This document shows, one piece after another, positions 22,986 through 34,347 of a stretch of 64,000 nucleotides of DNA. Position numbers and translations under genes: made by a program. Location of the stretch: assembly GCA_026120185.1 (NCBI GenBank), contig JANUWF010001224.1, positions 1,240,001 through 1,304,000 of the forward strand. Direction: 5' to 3'. The stretch's first letter is position 1. Every line of letters starts with the position of its first letter. Origin of the DNA: Voacanga thouarsii. Lineage: Eukaryota > Streptophyta > Magnoliopsida > Gentianales > Apocynaceae. The notes beneath the pieces are model-generated. The model saw only the letters and a list, made by a program, of their open reading frames with translations, made no database searches and was not told where the DNA came from.

Positions 22986-23031
22986 GATAAGTGGAAATAG
23001 TTGTATCCAACTATACTTTTCTTATTCTATC
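22976..23031. other. Imperfect hairpin
   Basis: The core TAGTTG-TATC-CAACTA (23000-23015) is a perfect stem-loop. It is flanked by gatagaat/attctatc arms that pair imperfectly. It sits at the right edge of the Sirevirus-like LTR. It may be a remnant of a small inverted-repeat element or chance. Confidence 0.35.
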
Positions 23032-23361
23032 AAGATTCGTATTTTGATATAGAATAACTATACATATTGGTATATGACTTCATTTTCAGATGACGTGAAA
23101 AACAATGCTCTCTTAATTTTGGTGTAAGTCCACCCTCTACAAAGAGAGAAAAATACGATTAGCTGTTTTCAAGTCTTGGAGATTACATTGAAGAAGGTTT
23201 GGGGGTTTAGAGGTATACCAGAAGGCCAAAGACTTCGAGAATCGTATTGTTGAAGACGATATATACAAAAGGTATGATTCGTTTTCACGTACTCGTAGGA
23301 TTTAATCTGGTTGGCACATAAGTATATCGATCTTATATCCAACAGCAGAGGGCAGTGATAC

Positions 23362-24067
23362 CTGAATTTTGGTATATGATGCAATCAATTTCATTCCTTG
23401 TGCCGTTCTTTATTATGCAAATTTCACCCTTTCTTTCACACTTTTCACATTTCGGTAAGGACCAGATTAGCTAAATCTTGTTCTCCCTTCCAAATATTTC
23501 CTTCGAAGCCCATATCGTGTACATCTTAGTGCAAAATTCCAAAGGAAGAAACCGGATTAGTTCAGAAGAAAATGTAGCATGCAGTTTGTATCCGGGGGTA
23601 TCAAGACAGTCAATTTCAAATCCAATTTAATTCCAATTTGTAGATCGATTGTTTGCCAGTGAGCAATTGAATAAATTAAATCGATCCCAAGAAGAAAACT
23701 GCAAAGGAGAGGCATTGGATGAATTAAAATTCCAAATTTGTTTCGACAGGCAAGTTTCAGGGTAGACTTGGATCAGATGAGATTCGTTGACGATGCTTTT
23801 CACAAATAGTTTCACGGAGAAAGGCAACTCCAGCACCGTAAGAGAGCTATTGTCACAGAAGCGATTGAAGCCTGGGTAACCGCAATGCTCTGGCTGCTTA
23901 TCTTGGAGCCAAAAGGGGAACTTTATAGGAGGTACTTCAGGGCTGCACTGTTGCTACTGTTTGCAAATATCATAAGATGCTACTGGTTGGTCGGATGCGA
24001 GAACTATCCTTAAGCAGAATAGAAAAGAGAAATGAAAGACCAGTAAGGTAAAAATTCTGAACTCCAT
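23362..24067 (-). pseudogene. First exon of an ATL20/21/22-like RING-H2 protein gene (broken)
   Basis: Reading the minus strand from ATG at 24067 gives a signal peptide (MEFRIFTLLVFHFSFLFC), then a GUB_WAK-type extracellular domain. Landmarks are IKFPFWLQ, HCGYPGF, the conserved LPFSVKLFVKSI, NLFNCS, CLDTPGY and a C-terminal cysteine cluster WSLPKCEKCERKGEIC. The exon ends with a splice-donor-like TTCAG|GTATC at 23362. This is the layout of Arabidopsis ATL20-22 proteins, membrane RING-H2 ubiquitin ligases whose RING is on a later exon. No RING or membrane exon is found before the Sirevirus-like LTR, so the rest is lost or displaced. Three in-frame stops (codon 38, after NRSTNWN and after ENKI) confirm a pseudogene. 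Confidence 0.78.
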
Positions 24068-24663
24068 GCCTTGATGTTGGAGCAGGGTAAGTTCCGCAGT
24101 ACATATGCTTTGCACTTGTATTGGAATTCTACTTTGCTAGGTTAGAAGAAAAAATGAAGTAGACTAGAGAAGACCTGTGCACGCTATGGCTTTTTCGAAG
24201 AGGAAAGTCTTAAGTGTACTCGGCGTATGTGCACTGAATGCTATAGATAGTTATGCCACATGTAATAGAAGTTATATAATAAATATCATGTACAATATTA
24301 TCTACATGTAGCATAACCACATAAAACATCCAATGCACGTATACCATACCGTGTGTACTTCAAAATTTCCCTTTAAAGAGAGTCCATTAATGAAAGTTAG
24401 AAAATTCAACATTCAAAAAAGCATCTAGCACGAGTCAATTGTCGGTCAACTAATGCTCCATTGATGGAAAACATTACTAGTAATTTGCGGAATAGAAAAT
24501 TCAGAGAATTTAAATACAATTCACAATATTATGCACAGTTGTGATTTGATAAATAATATTTTTCAAGTTAAAAGTATATTATTTTATTAAATTATTTTTA
24601 ACACATTACTACTTTATACACTATCAAAATTTTATTATTTTTAATTTTAATCGTTAATTAATC
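24068..24663. other. Spacer between divergent broken genes
   Basis: AT-rich DNA with no coding signal. It would have held both promoters of the head-to-head pair. 'attcaacattcaa' at 24405-24417 recurs upstream of the next gene copy near 25,630. Confidence 0.5.
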
Positions 24664-24840
24664 ATGCAAGTTGAATACATACGTATAATTTCCATGTCCA
24701 TTCTTCTTATCTTGCTATTGTTGCTTGAAGCTGTTACCTCATTTGGCAGCAAAAACTGTGTGAGAACCCCTTTTTCGGTTATTCATTGTGGAGTTGTTCT
24801 GGACATCAAGATCCCCTATCGATTCAGAGGGCACTTACAT
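24664..24840 (+). pseudogene. LRK10L-like extracellular-domain fragment, copy 1
   Basis: The ATG at 24664 opens a signal peptide (ISMSILLILLLLLEAVTSFG) followed by KNCVRTPFSVIHCGVVLDIK, the start of a GUB_WAK_bind domain found in LRK10-like receptor kinases. Similarity fades after about 24,840 (RFRGHLHC), although the frame stays open to 24903. It lacks most of the domain, the membrane span and the kinase. It is a truncated tandem duplicate of copy 2. Confidence 0.6.
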
Positions 24841-24903
24841 TGTAAGACACTAGCCCCCCTGATTTTTAGCTCACCTAGCACTGAGAGAATGGGTTTATAT
24901 TAG

Positions 24904-25776
24904 TATATTACTATGGCATTAGTGGCAGATGGGGGCCTATTTTGTCTTTATTGAATGAAATATTTAACAAAAAGAATAATAAATGTGAACTACATTTACA
25001 TTGTTTGGTTGATGTAAAAGATGTAGATAAAAGTAATTCGGTTAGGGATACATTTTGTTTTTCATCAATATTTCTTCTCTTCCTAAATTCAAGGAGTTGA
25101 GAAAGAGAAAGTGAATTGAAGACATTAAAATTTTACTTTTAAAATTAAATGAAAGGGAGAATGTAAAATAAAAATAAATTAATATTTCTCCTTTTACTCT
25201 TTCTCCTCTTTTATCAATTTAAAATAAAGTAAAAATAAATATTTTCTCTTAGAACCTTTGTAATACCCCTTTCCAAATATAGACTTATTACAAAGATGGA
25301 TGGGGAAGGGGGCCGACATCCTCCAAAGTTAAAAAAAAAAATTGTTTTTGCCTTAGCAAAATTTATATATTTTTTTTTCAAAAATCTTTTCAATTTTAAT
25401 TTTATACCTCTAAATTTTTTTAAAAATTAAATTATCTTTTAACATATTATTTCATATGAAATTGTTCAATCCAAGTTTCTGGTTTCATTCTGACTTGATA
25501 GCGTAAGTTCTTTAGTCTTTACTACTGGGTAGGGTCTCTTGACTTTTTTAAAGAGTCTATCCATGGAAACTACACGTAACATAATTCTACATTGCTCAGT
25601 CAAAAAATTAAACATTCAATCCTGATAGAAAATTCAACATTCAATTAATATCCAATCAATTCCCAGTCAACAAGCGCTTCAGCTTCCACACCACATATAG
25701 CTCAATCAATACAATATCTCTAGCAATTTTCATGTTTCTTTGTTTATCTCTTTTACTTTAACATAATCTGGTGAAT
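24904..25776. other. Gene-free spacer
   Basis: AT-rich sequence with no coding signal. An A-run lies at 25,331-25,341. The last 200 bp resemble the sequence upstream of copy 1, so the promoter region was duplicated with the gene. Confidence 0.5.
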
Positions 25777-26277
25777 ATGGCTGCAATTTTTATGTCCCTT
25801 CTTCTTCTCTTTCTATTGTTCCTTGGAACTATTACTTCATTTGGACTCAAGAAATGCGAGTACCAGTCCAACTGTGGGGTTGCTCTTAATATTAAGTTCC
25901 CTTTTCGGTTCAAACGTGTCTCACAAGAATGTGGTCTCCCTGATTCTGAGATCACCTACGAGCAAAATTGCACTGTATTGTAGTCAGGCTCCGACAAATA
26001 TTTTTTAGAAGCTATTGATTATGAACATGAAAATTTTCGTTTTTCTTATCAAGGGGTGCATAAGGGCAATTGTTCCACTCTTCTAGACCACTCTTATCAA
26101 CCTCTTTCTCATTATTCTAGCGATTTTGTAGACCCTTTGAGCTATAAAAGTCCAGTCCGAAATCCATATTATGTCGATACTGCTCCTTGCATAACTGCGA
26201 AGGAATTTTTAGGCATCTTCGATTACTCGACAGAAGAACACACTTACTCGGATGCACTTATCGATAAAGGTCTGTAG
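25777..26277 (+). pseudogene. LRK10L-like extracellular-domain fragment, copy 2
   Basis: The ATG at 25777 (preferred over GTG at 25771) starts a signal peptide (MAAIFMSLLLLFLLFLGTIT), then a GUB_WAK_bind-like domain: CEYQSNCGVALNIKFPFRF, QECGLPDSEITYEQNC, later NCSTL and YYVDTAPC. The frame runs to 26277 with a single internal TAG (25981-25983). The family continues with a membrane span and a Ser/Thr kinase; neither follows here, because unrelated repeat DNA starts within about 400 bp. It is probably a truncated pseudogene of a pathogen-response or cell-wall-sensing kinase. Confidence 0.68.
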
Positions 26278-26689
26278 GCATCCTGATATTGAAGATGTTG
26301 AGAAAATAAATAGGACCAAAGGATAAACTAATTAATTTCATTAACTTAGAAGACTCACAATATTTACCAGAAAAAGAAAGCCCGCAAAATCTTTTTCCAT
26401 TAAAAAGCCAAATTTTCCTCACACCAATGCTAAAATATTTTCTCACAATATTTTAGTGCTCTTCAGCTAACACCTAACACTTCACACACACCACACATCA
26501 CCTTTTTCACTTCACTTTCATTACTCACACGAAAATGGCTTTGTGATGCCGTATTTATAGATGACTGAAACTGACTTTAGCAAGTCGGTGCTCCATGTCC
26601 ATGGCTACTAAAAAATCTGTGCAAGTTGTTCTTGGGCAGTAGCTTCTAGAAAATTCTTGTTTTGTTCTTTGTCAAAAAAGGCTGCAAAA
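26278..26689. other. Unassigned repeat-like DNA
   Basis: No coding signal. It contains a CA-rich stretch (about 26,460-26,510) and a possible TATTTATA (26550-26557). It may be the outer part of the repeat that follows. Confidence 0.4.
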
Positions 26690-27868
26690 GGTCCAGAGTT
26701 GGATCGGTGCTGGTCCAAACGAAGTGACTCGGCATCGGCCCTATCTGTTATGGCAGTTCAGAATTCTTTTTCAAATCAAATTGGGAATTGCCTAAGAGGT
26801 TCACTTTTTCCAATTTGTACTCGGCTCAAGACTTTTGGAGAATAACTTTTAGTAACCAAAGGGATTATTTAACCAAGAACAAGTGAAGATTAATGTATGA
26901 ATTCAAGAAATCAAAGCTACAACCACTTACTGAATGGGGAATTCATCACTTAAAGGAGTATTGTTTCAAGGAGGTTATCAAAAGAGGAAGAGGAGAGCTT
27001 GTCTATGAGTTCTTTCTAATACATTTGTTTTCTTTTTCTTTAAACAATAATGAGATAAAATGTTTTAATTGTTATTGAATGTTATTTTTTGGATTTATGA
27101 TATTGTAATTTATTCAATATTTGATCAATTAATTGTTATTCTTGATATTTGATTACTTATTTTTCTTGGTGGATTGATGAAATTGAATTTCCTTCTAATG
27201 GATTCGGGAAACGAAGTTAGAATTGACTTCAATTTAATTAATTTGATATAATTGTTATCTTAACTGGATTGGGAAAGAAGGTTAAGAATTGAACTTAAGT
27301 AATTAAAGGTTAATTAATTTAGCCTAGAGTATAGGGCCATTGACTAATTTCATACTTATATTGCATAGAGTATAGGGATATTCATGAGGAATGAGTCTAA
27401 TGCATTTCTTCGGTTATGTTGGTTTGATTGAGAAATATGCTAATTTGATAAAAAAAAAAAAAAAAAATAGTGATTCCATAGATTGGGAAAGAAGTAGATT
27501 TTATTTTTATTCATTCATGATGCCAAGACAATGATTTTTTGTGATAAGTGTTGAATAGTTTATATCTTGATCTCAAGAATAACTATTTAATTCCATATTT
27601 TTCTCTCCAAGAGTTGTGTATATATTTTGTCGTTATCTTTATTTTTATTTTTACTCTTTATCAATCTAATTGGTAGGTTAAACATTGAATGAAAAGTAAT
27701 TAGCGTGTACTTATTCCTTGAGGATCGATATTCATTAATTCCATTTACTACACTTAATGGTGAGTGCACTTGCTCATATGTACAATTTGGAATTAATGTT
27801 TTAATTAAACTTGATTGGGAATAGATACAAAATTTCATGATTTTTATATACCCAAATTTAACACATCA
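26690..27868 (+). repeat. LTR-like dispersed repeat, plus copy
   Basis: This stretch is homologous, in inverted orientation, to about 37,312-38,440. Matching blocks include gagcttgtctatgagttctt, 'tagagtataggg' (twice), 'gatatttgattact' and gtgtacttattccttgaggatcgatattc. It ends near ACACATCA where the copia remnant begins. Composition and the TG/CA-like ends suggest an LTR or leader of a non-coding LTR element, but no lineage is recognised. A 19 bp A-run lies near 27,450. Confidence 0.55.
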
Positions 27869-30800
27869 AAGATTTTTCAAGAGTTGTAGTAGCCACGAAC
27901 ATTCTTGAGCTGTCATTGTTGCAACATGATATTTTGCCTCCATGCTAAACAGTAGATAGCTCCATATCCAAGGCTAAAAGGACATCCAGTAGTTGATCGT
28001 CGTGTGTTGTAATCACCACCGTAATCGGCATCACAATATCCGGTCATTTAGGATGTATCTGTTTTTTTATATAGCAAGTCATAGTCTATGGTACCTTTAA
28101 CATACCTTAGTATCCTTTTTACTGCATCAAGATGTGGCTTATTTGGTGTTTGCATGAATCGGCTTACTACTCCAATTGCATAAGAGATATCTGGCATTGT
28201 TAGTATTAGGTAGATTAAACTACCCACTAACTATTGATACATCATTTCATCTTCAAGTTCCTTACCTTGAGTTGAACATAATCGAGCATTTACTTCTATT
28301 GGAGTAGAGGTTGGTTTGTAGTCAAGCATGCCATATTTTTGTAGAATATCCTGTGCATACTTCTGTTGGCATAAAAGTATCCCGTTATTCGCTTGTTCTA
28401 TCTCTAAGCCAAGAAAATGCTTCAATTCTCCGAGCTCCTTCATCTGGAAGCAAATTGAAAGATTTGATCTAATTTGTTGAATCTCTTCTTTATGATCTCC
28501 AGTAATGATTAGATTGTCCATGTACACGAGTACTATATCTAGCTTCCCTTCTCGAGCTTTAACGAACAAACTTGAATTAGCTGGTGCCATCAAATATCCA
28601 TTCCAAATTTGGAATTATGCAATTATCCCATACCATGCTCATGGTGCTTGTTTCAATCCAAAAAATGCTTTATTTAGTTTACACACGTACTCTAGATATG
28701 TCTTATTCTCAAACCCTTGTGGTTGTTGCATGTATATGTCTCAATAGAGTTCTCTATGGAGGAATGCATTCTTCACATCCATCTGCTATAACTTCCGGTA
28801 ATACTAAAACTGTGGTGATCTTTGCCACTAGACTGAATGCCTCGTCATAGTTTAACCCGTACTTTTGTGAGAAACCTTGTGCTACTAGTCGTGCCTTGTA
28901 TCTGTCAATCGATCCATCTGGCCGGGTTTTCAATTTGTATACCCATTTGCAAGAGATAGGTTATATATTCCTTGTCTTTGGCACTAATATCTACATCTCA
29001 TTTTACTTTAGTGCTTGTTTTTCTTATTCCATCACCTTTCTCCATTCCTTATGTTTGGATGCCTCTTCGTATATGTCTAGCTCTTTTACAGTATCCTTGA
29101 TCAAGGTTGCGTTTACATATTTTGGATTAAGTCTTCGTTATCGAGTAAACCTCCTAAGTTGTGGCTGCGCCCCCTCTTCTTCATCCATTTCTTCATATTG
29201 ACTAGGCCTCTAATCTTCTATAATTTTATGTACTCCTGTTTGCCATGGACTCTTCAATTTACTTGATGGTGACTCCTTTGATAGTGATTCTTTGTCACCC
29301 TTTTCAAATATTTCAAAAGTCAAATGATGTTCTTCTTGTTCTTCTATTTTTTTCGCTGATTCTTCTAAGATTTCTTCAGATTATGGTAGCTTCTCAGCCT
29401 GAGATGACTACCAAGATGATGCTTCATCAAATATAATATTTCTAGATGTATAGTATCTACTTGTGTTAGGATTACAACAAAGTCATCCCTTTTATCTAGA
29501 ATCGTATCCGACAAAGATATAATGGATTGCCTTTTTTTCAAACTTGCTCCTTAAATGATCAGGTACCAATACGTAGCATACACACCTAAAAACTAAAAAA
29601 TGAACTATAATGGGCTTCTTCTTCTATAGTTTCTCGTACGGTAAGATCATGCCGAGCTTTGCTTTTGGTAGGCGATTTGTGATATATATTGCTATCTTCA
29701 TACATTCTGCCCAAAATTGTGGTTGAATGTTCTTAGCATGAAGCATACTTCTATACGTCTCTGCAAGATGTCGATTCTTTCTTTCTGCAACTCCAGGTTG
29801 TTGTGGAGTATTCAGATATGTTAACTGTCATCGAATCTTGTTTTGTTACAAGAACTCTGTTAACTCCTCTGAAGTGTATTCTCCACCGATATCTATCCGA
29901 AGGCACTTTATTTCATAGCTAGTTTCACTTTATGCTTTCGCCTTGAAGGCCTTGAACTTTGTTAAAGTTTCAGACTTTTCTTTCAAGAAATCAATTCAGA
30001 CATATCGAGAATAGTCATCCATAAAAATTATCATGTAACTGAAACCAATTACCGATTGCTACTTTACTGGGCCGAAAATGTCTAAGTGAATCAGCTCCAA
30101 AAGTTCCTTGGCTCTAAATTTCGACTCCTCGTATGGTAGTTGATGCGTTTTACCATACTGATAGCTAGCACAAACTATGTTGTCTCGAAACTCCAACTGT
30201 TGTAAAGTCTTCAGCATTAACTTCTTCATCATCACCTTTAGTCAGTATAACTCACGTGTCCCAATCTTGCATGCCACAAATCTGGTGTCTTGTTCCTTGT
30301 AGTCTTATCTGCATATGCTATCTCTATTGATATTACATAGATAAACTCTAATCTTCGTCTTTCCATAATTGGTTCTCCTTCAAGCTTTGAGCGACGAGAT
30401 ACCTTCATGTCCTCTAGGTCGAAATAACATAGTTCCTTACTAAAGCTAGTTGTGATACTGATAGTAGGTTCTTTTTCATACCTAGCACATACAACACATT
30501 ATCTTACTTTACTTCTATAGAGGTGAATCATAGTACTAGTAGAGCTTTGCCAATATGTGTTATTGGCATCGTAGAGTTATTAGTAGTTACCACGACATGT
30601 CCACTTCTATATCTCTCCATACTGCAAAACTTTTCTTTATCTCCTGTTATATGATTAGAGTATCCCAAATCTATTATTCAGTCATTTTTGTAATTGATAA
30701 GTTTGTCACTTATCGCGACTAGTGCCAGATTTTCTTTCTTGAATTGAACTCGATACTGTTTCGTCCTCTTCAATCGGGCAGCCATTCATCCTCACTTTCT

Positions 30801-31240
30801 TAGGTTTGTAAAGAGATGGTGGCATTCCCCTTTGGCTTGTTTATGCTAGCAATCTCAAGTGAAGCGACCTTTCTTTCCACAGTTGTCACACACATTGTTT
30901 CTTCGTCGACTCCATATGTTGCCATTTTACTGTCGTGGTGCTCCCCCCTGATGTGTATTTTTCTCTGAATGCCCTTTTTGCCAAAGCTACATCTTTCTTT
31001 ATTTTTATCTTCATCAATTGGGTTTCTAACATTTTTCTGTCCTCCAAATGCTTTTCCCCTGCCATACAGAGCCTTCTCTTCTTTATTTGTAGATGCACTG
31101 TAAGATGGCCTTATAAATGCTTCTTCCTTTGCTAGCATGCTTTCCAACACATTGAGTGTTGGTGCCTTAGGCCATCCCTGTGTTGTTATTATAATTGGGG
31201 TGTATTCCCGTTGTAACTCCCGAATTATAATTATTCTCAA
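27865..31240 (-). pseudogene. Ty1/copia gag-pol remnant (element Y)
   Basis: Read on the minus strand from 31,240 down. A gag C-terminus carries a zinc knuckle CDNCGKKGR...DC near 30,850-30,890, whose histidine has become arginine. A protease region near 30,640-30,690 reads D-L-G-Y-S-N-H. An integrase region follows at about 29,460-30,240. The reverse transcriptase includes KWVYKLKTRPDGSIDRYKAR near 28,890-28,950 and the catalytic box as YMDN instead of YVDD at about 28,510-28,525. RNase H starts near 28,230 ([20 protein letters not shown]) and runs to the left edge. The order PR-IN-RT-RH proves Ty1/copia. Many stops and shifts are present, and I find no LTRs directly flanking it. Confidence 0.82.
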
Positions 31241-31800
31241 TATACCGAATTATAATTGGGGTTTATCAATTTAGTGCCCCTCCAAGCACCTCCACTTAGA
31301 CACATAGTAGCTAATACCATTATTTCTTTGTTATAAACTGATAAACCCCTTATTTTGACTCCTAGAGCTTTACTCATATAAGCAATTGGTGCTTCTTTCT
31401 GTATTAAAATAGTTCCAATGACATGGTCATTAACTTTTGATTCCAAACCAAACATTTTATAAAGTTCGGTATTAATGAAATTAGTTTCATGATTTTTTTA
31501 ATAATTCAAAATTAGAATTATATTTTTTTTATTAATTGAAAATTGTTTTTCTAGCATCTTGCATAAAGGCTTGTTGATTGCCTTATAACCCTTGACAAAT
31601 TTCTTTTTGTAACCTATTAACCCCCTAAATCCTTTTAATTGCTTAGGATTATTGGGTTTAGGCCAACATAATATATCTCATATTTTTCGTGATCAACTTC
31701 TATATTTGTATAGTTTATAATGTGTGGTATGTATTCAACTTTCTCTTGAGCAAAAGTACACTTAACTTTGAAAACAACTTGTGCTCTTTAATTAGTTAAA
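31240..31800 (-). pseudogene. Ty3/gypsy RT-RNase H scrap
   Basis: On the minus strand: KCTFAQEKVEYIPHIIN (end of reverse transcriptase), then KPNNPKQLKGF-GLIGYKKKFVKGY, then an RNase H piece with APIAYMSKALG and LSVYNKEIM. These are signature gypsy phrases, so this is a different superfamily from the copia remnant it abuts at 31,240. It is probably inserted or recombined debris. No catalytic DD box is retained. Confidence 0.75.
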
Positions 31801-32057
31801 AAATTATTTGGAGGTATCACAAATGTGCTTCCAAGGTAGAGCTATATATATCTTAATCTAGACTTTGCAAAGTCTAATCTATGCTCTTATGTATCTTTTC
31901 AACTTCACAAGTTATTCTCACTCTTTTGATGAATACAAGGATCACTACCCGATAATCTTCCCCTTCTTTAGCCTCTCTTGTGTAGTGAGTTTTTCCTCTC
32001 ACTCTTTGTGTTGTGAGTTGTTTACAATTGAAAGCTATAAGTTATATATAGAGCTCC
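31801..32057 (-). other. LTR-like flank of solo LTR S (left part)
   Basis: Together with 36256-36727 this is one sequence split by S. On the minus strand it has a TATATATA box and a CACAA-rich leader, as in LTR promoters, but the family is not recognised. Confidence 0.35.
32053..32057. other. Target-site duplication of solo LTR S, GCTCC
   Basis: GCTCC precedes the LTR at 32053-32057 and is repeated exactly at 36251-36255. Confidence 0.9.
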
Positions 32058-34285
32058 TGTAACACCCCACTACCTAGGCCCATCAGGGCCAGGGATGTCG
32101 CCCCATCCAGAGGACAAGGGGTCTTTATAACTAGGTTACATAAAAATAAAATAAAATAAAGACTTTAAAATTTAAGCTTATTACAACCTAAAAGATAAGT
32201 ACTGGAACAAATCCAAAATAAATTGTTTGTAACAATCCCTCAAACAACACTTAAAGTAAATAACATGAGTCTTCAAGCACAGGTAACAATCTAGCTAATG
32301 ACCTTCACAGCAGGATCTTCCTGAAAATATGGCATAAAAGGTGGTGAGATAAAAATCTCAGTAAGCCCGTGTGTGCTTTGAGTGTTTCAGGTAAAATAAT
32401 TCATGTATACAGGTTGTAAAAGTTTCATAAGGAAAAGTGCTGGCAAGTAATAAATAAATGCTGAAAATAAAGAGTGGTGTTTCGCTTTTCAAACCATACA
32501 TGTGCGCAATAAATATAACCACTCAAATGGGTAGCCATGGGTTACCACACGTTGGACCCCGTGACTAAGTAACAGTCAGAATGCCACACTTTGTGCAAGC
32601 TGACAAAAGGTAGGTGTACGGCCTACCGGGTGAGATACTCCTCCATCTCTACATCCAAACTTACCGGTTGTCCACTCCGGAACACACAGTCCACATGACT
32701 GAAACTTGTTAGCTCGGACCGGTATGACCTACCAGACTGGCATCCTATCCGGGAAGGACTCACCCCTCAGAGTTGGCCACCTACTGAGAGACTTACCCTA
32801 ACCCTTCAAAGACTAGTCCTGGTGGTCTACCCTTATTGAGTACTCAACGTGGATTGTTCCCCTTGGGAGAAAATTGATCAAAACTTTGCTTTATTTGGAA
32901 ATAGCAATTAAGGGTTTCCAAAAGTCTAGTCAAGTTGGGTTTTAGAAAAAGTTTAGATTTGTATAAAACTGCTTGTTCAATTTCCAAATGATTTGCTTGA
33001 CCGAAATAAAAAGGAAAAACAGTCCTTAATTGCCTTTACAAATAAAAGTCCATATACATTGCATTTGCTTGCCACAATAACTTTTGGTCTTCACAAAAAT
33101 CCATGCAGGAGCTTACCTACTTCTTTGCTTGCTCAAACTCAAAAGTCTTCCAAGGCTGACCTAACCCCGCCTGGGGTAAACACAAAACATAAGGTCACAT
33201 TCAAGCTATACCTGCCTTACATAAATACTTCTTAGCTCAACTAGCTACAACCATGATTAACCATGACCTTAATGTCCTAAGCTTTAAGGCTAGATGCTAA
33301 AGAATTTTATAAAATAAGTCTAGTTTGATAAGTTAAAATAACTAAGGGTTCTAAAATAATTGTTAATAAATTATAGACTCAAATAATAATTCTTGGGTGT
33401 TATTATTAATAAATAAACCAAGGTTTGAATTTTAAATAATATTAAGTCCTACATAATTTTAATAAATGATAATTTTAAAATAGCTTTATTATAAATAAAT
33501 AATAAATTAATTAATTTTTAATTAATTAATTTTTTAATAGAAAATAATTAATTAGTAATAAATAAAATTAGTAATAAATGAATTTTATTAAATTTTTGTT
33601 TAATAAAAATATTAATAGTCTAATTAAATATTCCAATCCAAATCCCCTAGTGTTTCGAATTTTGAAGGAAACTATAGTAGTAATTCTAATTTTTTTGTAA
33701 TAAATTTTGTTAATGAATATAACCTAGAATTAATAAGAAAATAATCTTTTATCATGATTTTCCTAGTGCTAGAAAGGATTCATGATCACGTTCTCCATCA
33801 TCAAACAATAAATTAATCCATTCATGAACATACACTTGAACTATCTCATACCATCACACGGCCAAAATCCTACTAAGCGTAATCATCAATCATGGTTTCC
33901 ATGGAACAATAAGAACATAAAAGCCTAATCACCTTTGGTGTCATAATATCTAATCATGCTTCAAACATCCATAAAATTCACTAAGCATGAAGAACATACT
34001 TTGCTTCGAAAGGAACATACATATATCCTAGTCATATACAACAATTATCGTGTCCTAACCCCAATCCCTTTATGCATATACTCAATCTCCCAATCATATT
34101 CCATCTCCCTATCAACACCTAAGAGACATGATTTCAGAATTTAATAAGAGAGATTTAAGAATGAATACTTATTGTCGAGTACTTTGAAGAAGACAAAAGA
34201 AGGTCCACGCGCGATGGAGTGTCTTGAATGGTCCAACGAAACAAACGATCATGGTTGATGATTGATCAACCATTCTGGTTAGAAT

Positions 34286-34347
<62 letters not shown>

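Noticed and set aside
23627..24010. Plus-strand open stretch across the ATL-like exon
   Set aside because: It is a shadow frame; the minus strand carries the recognisable signal peptide and cysteine pattern.
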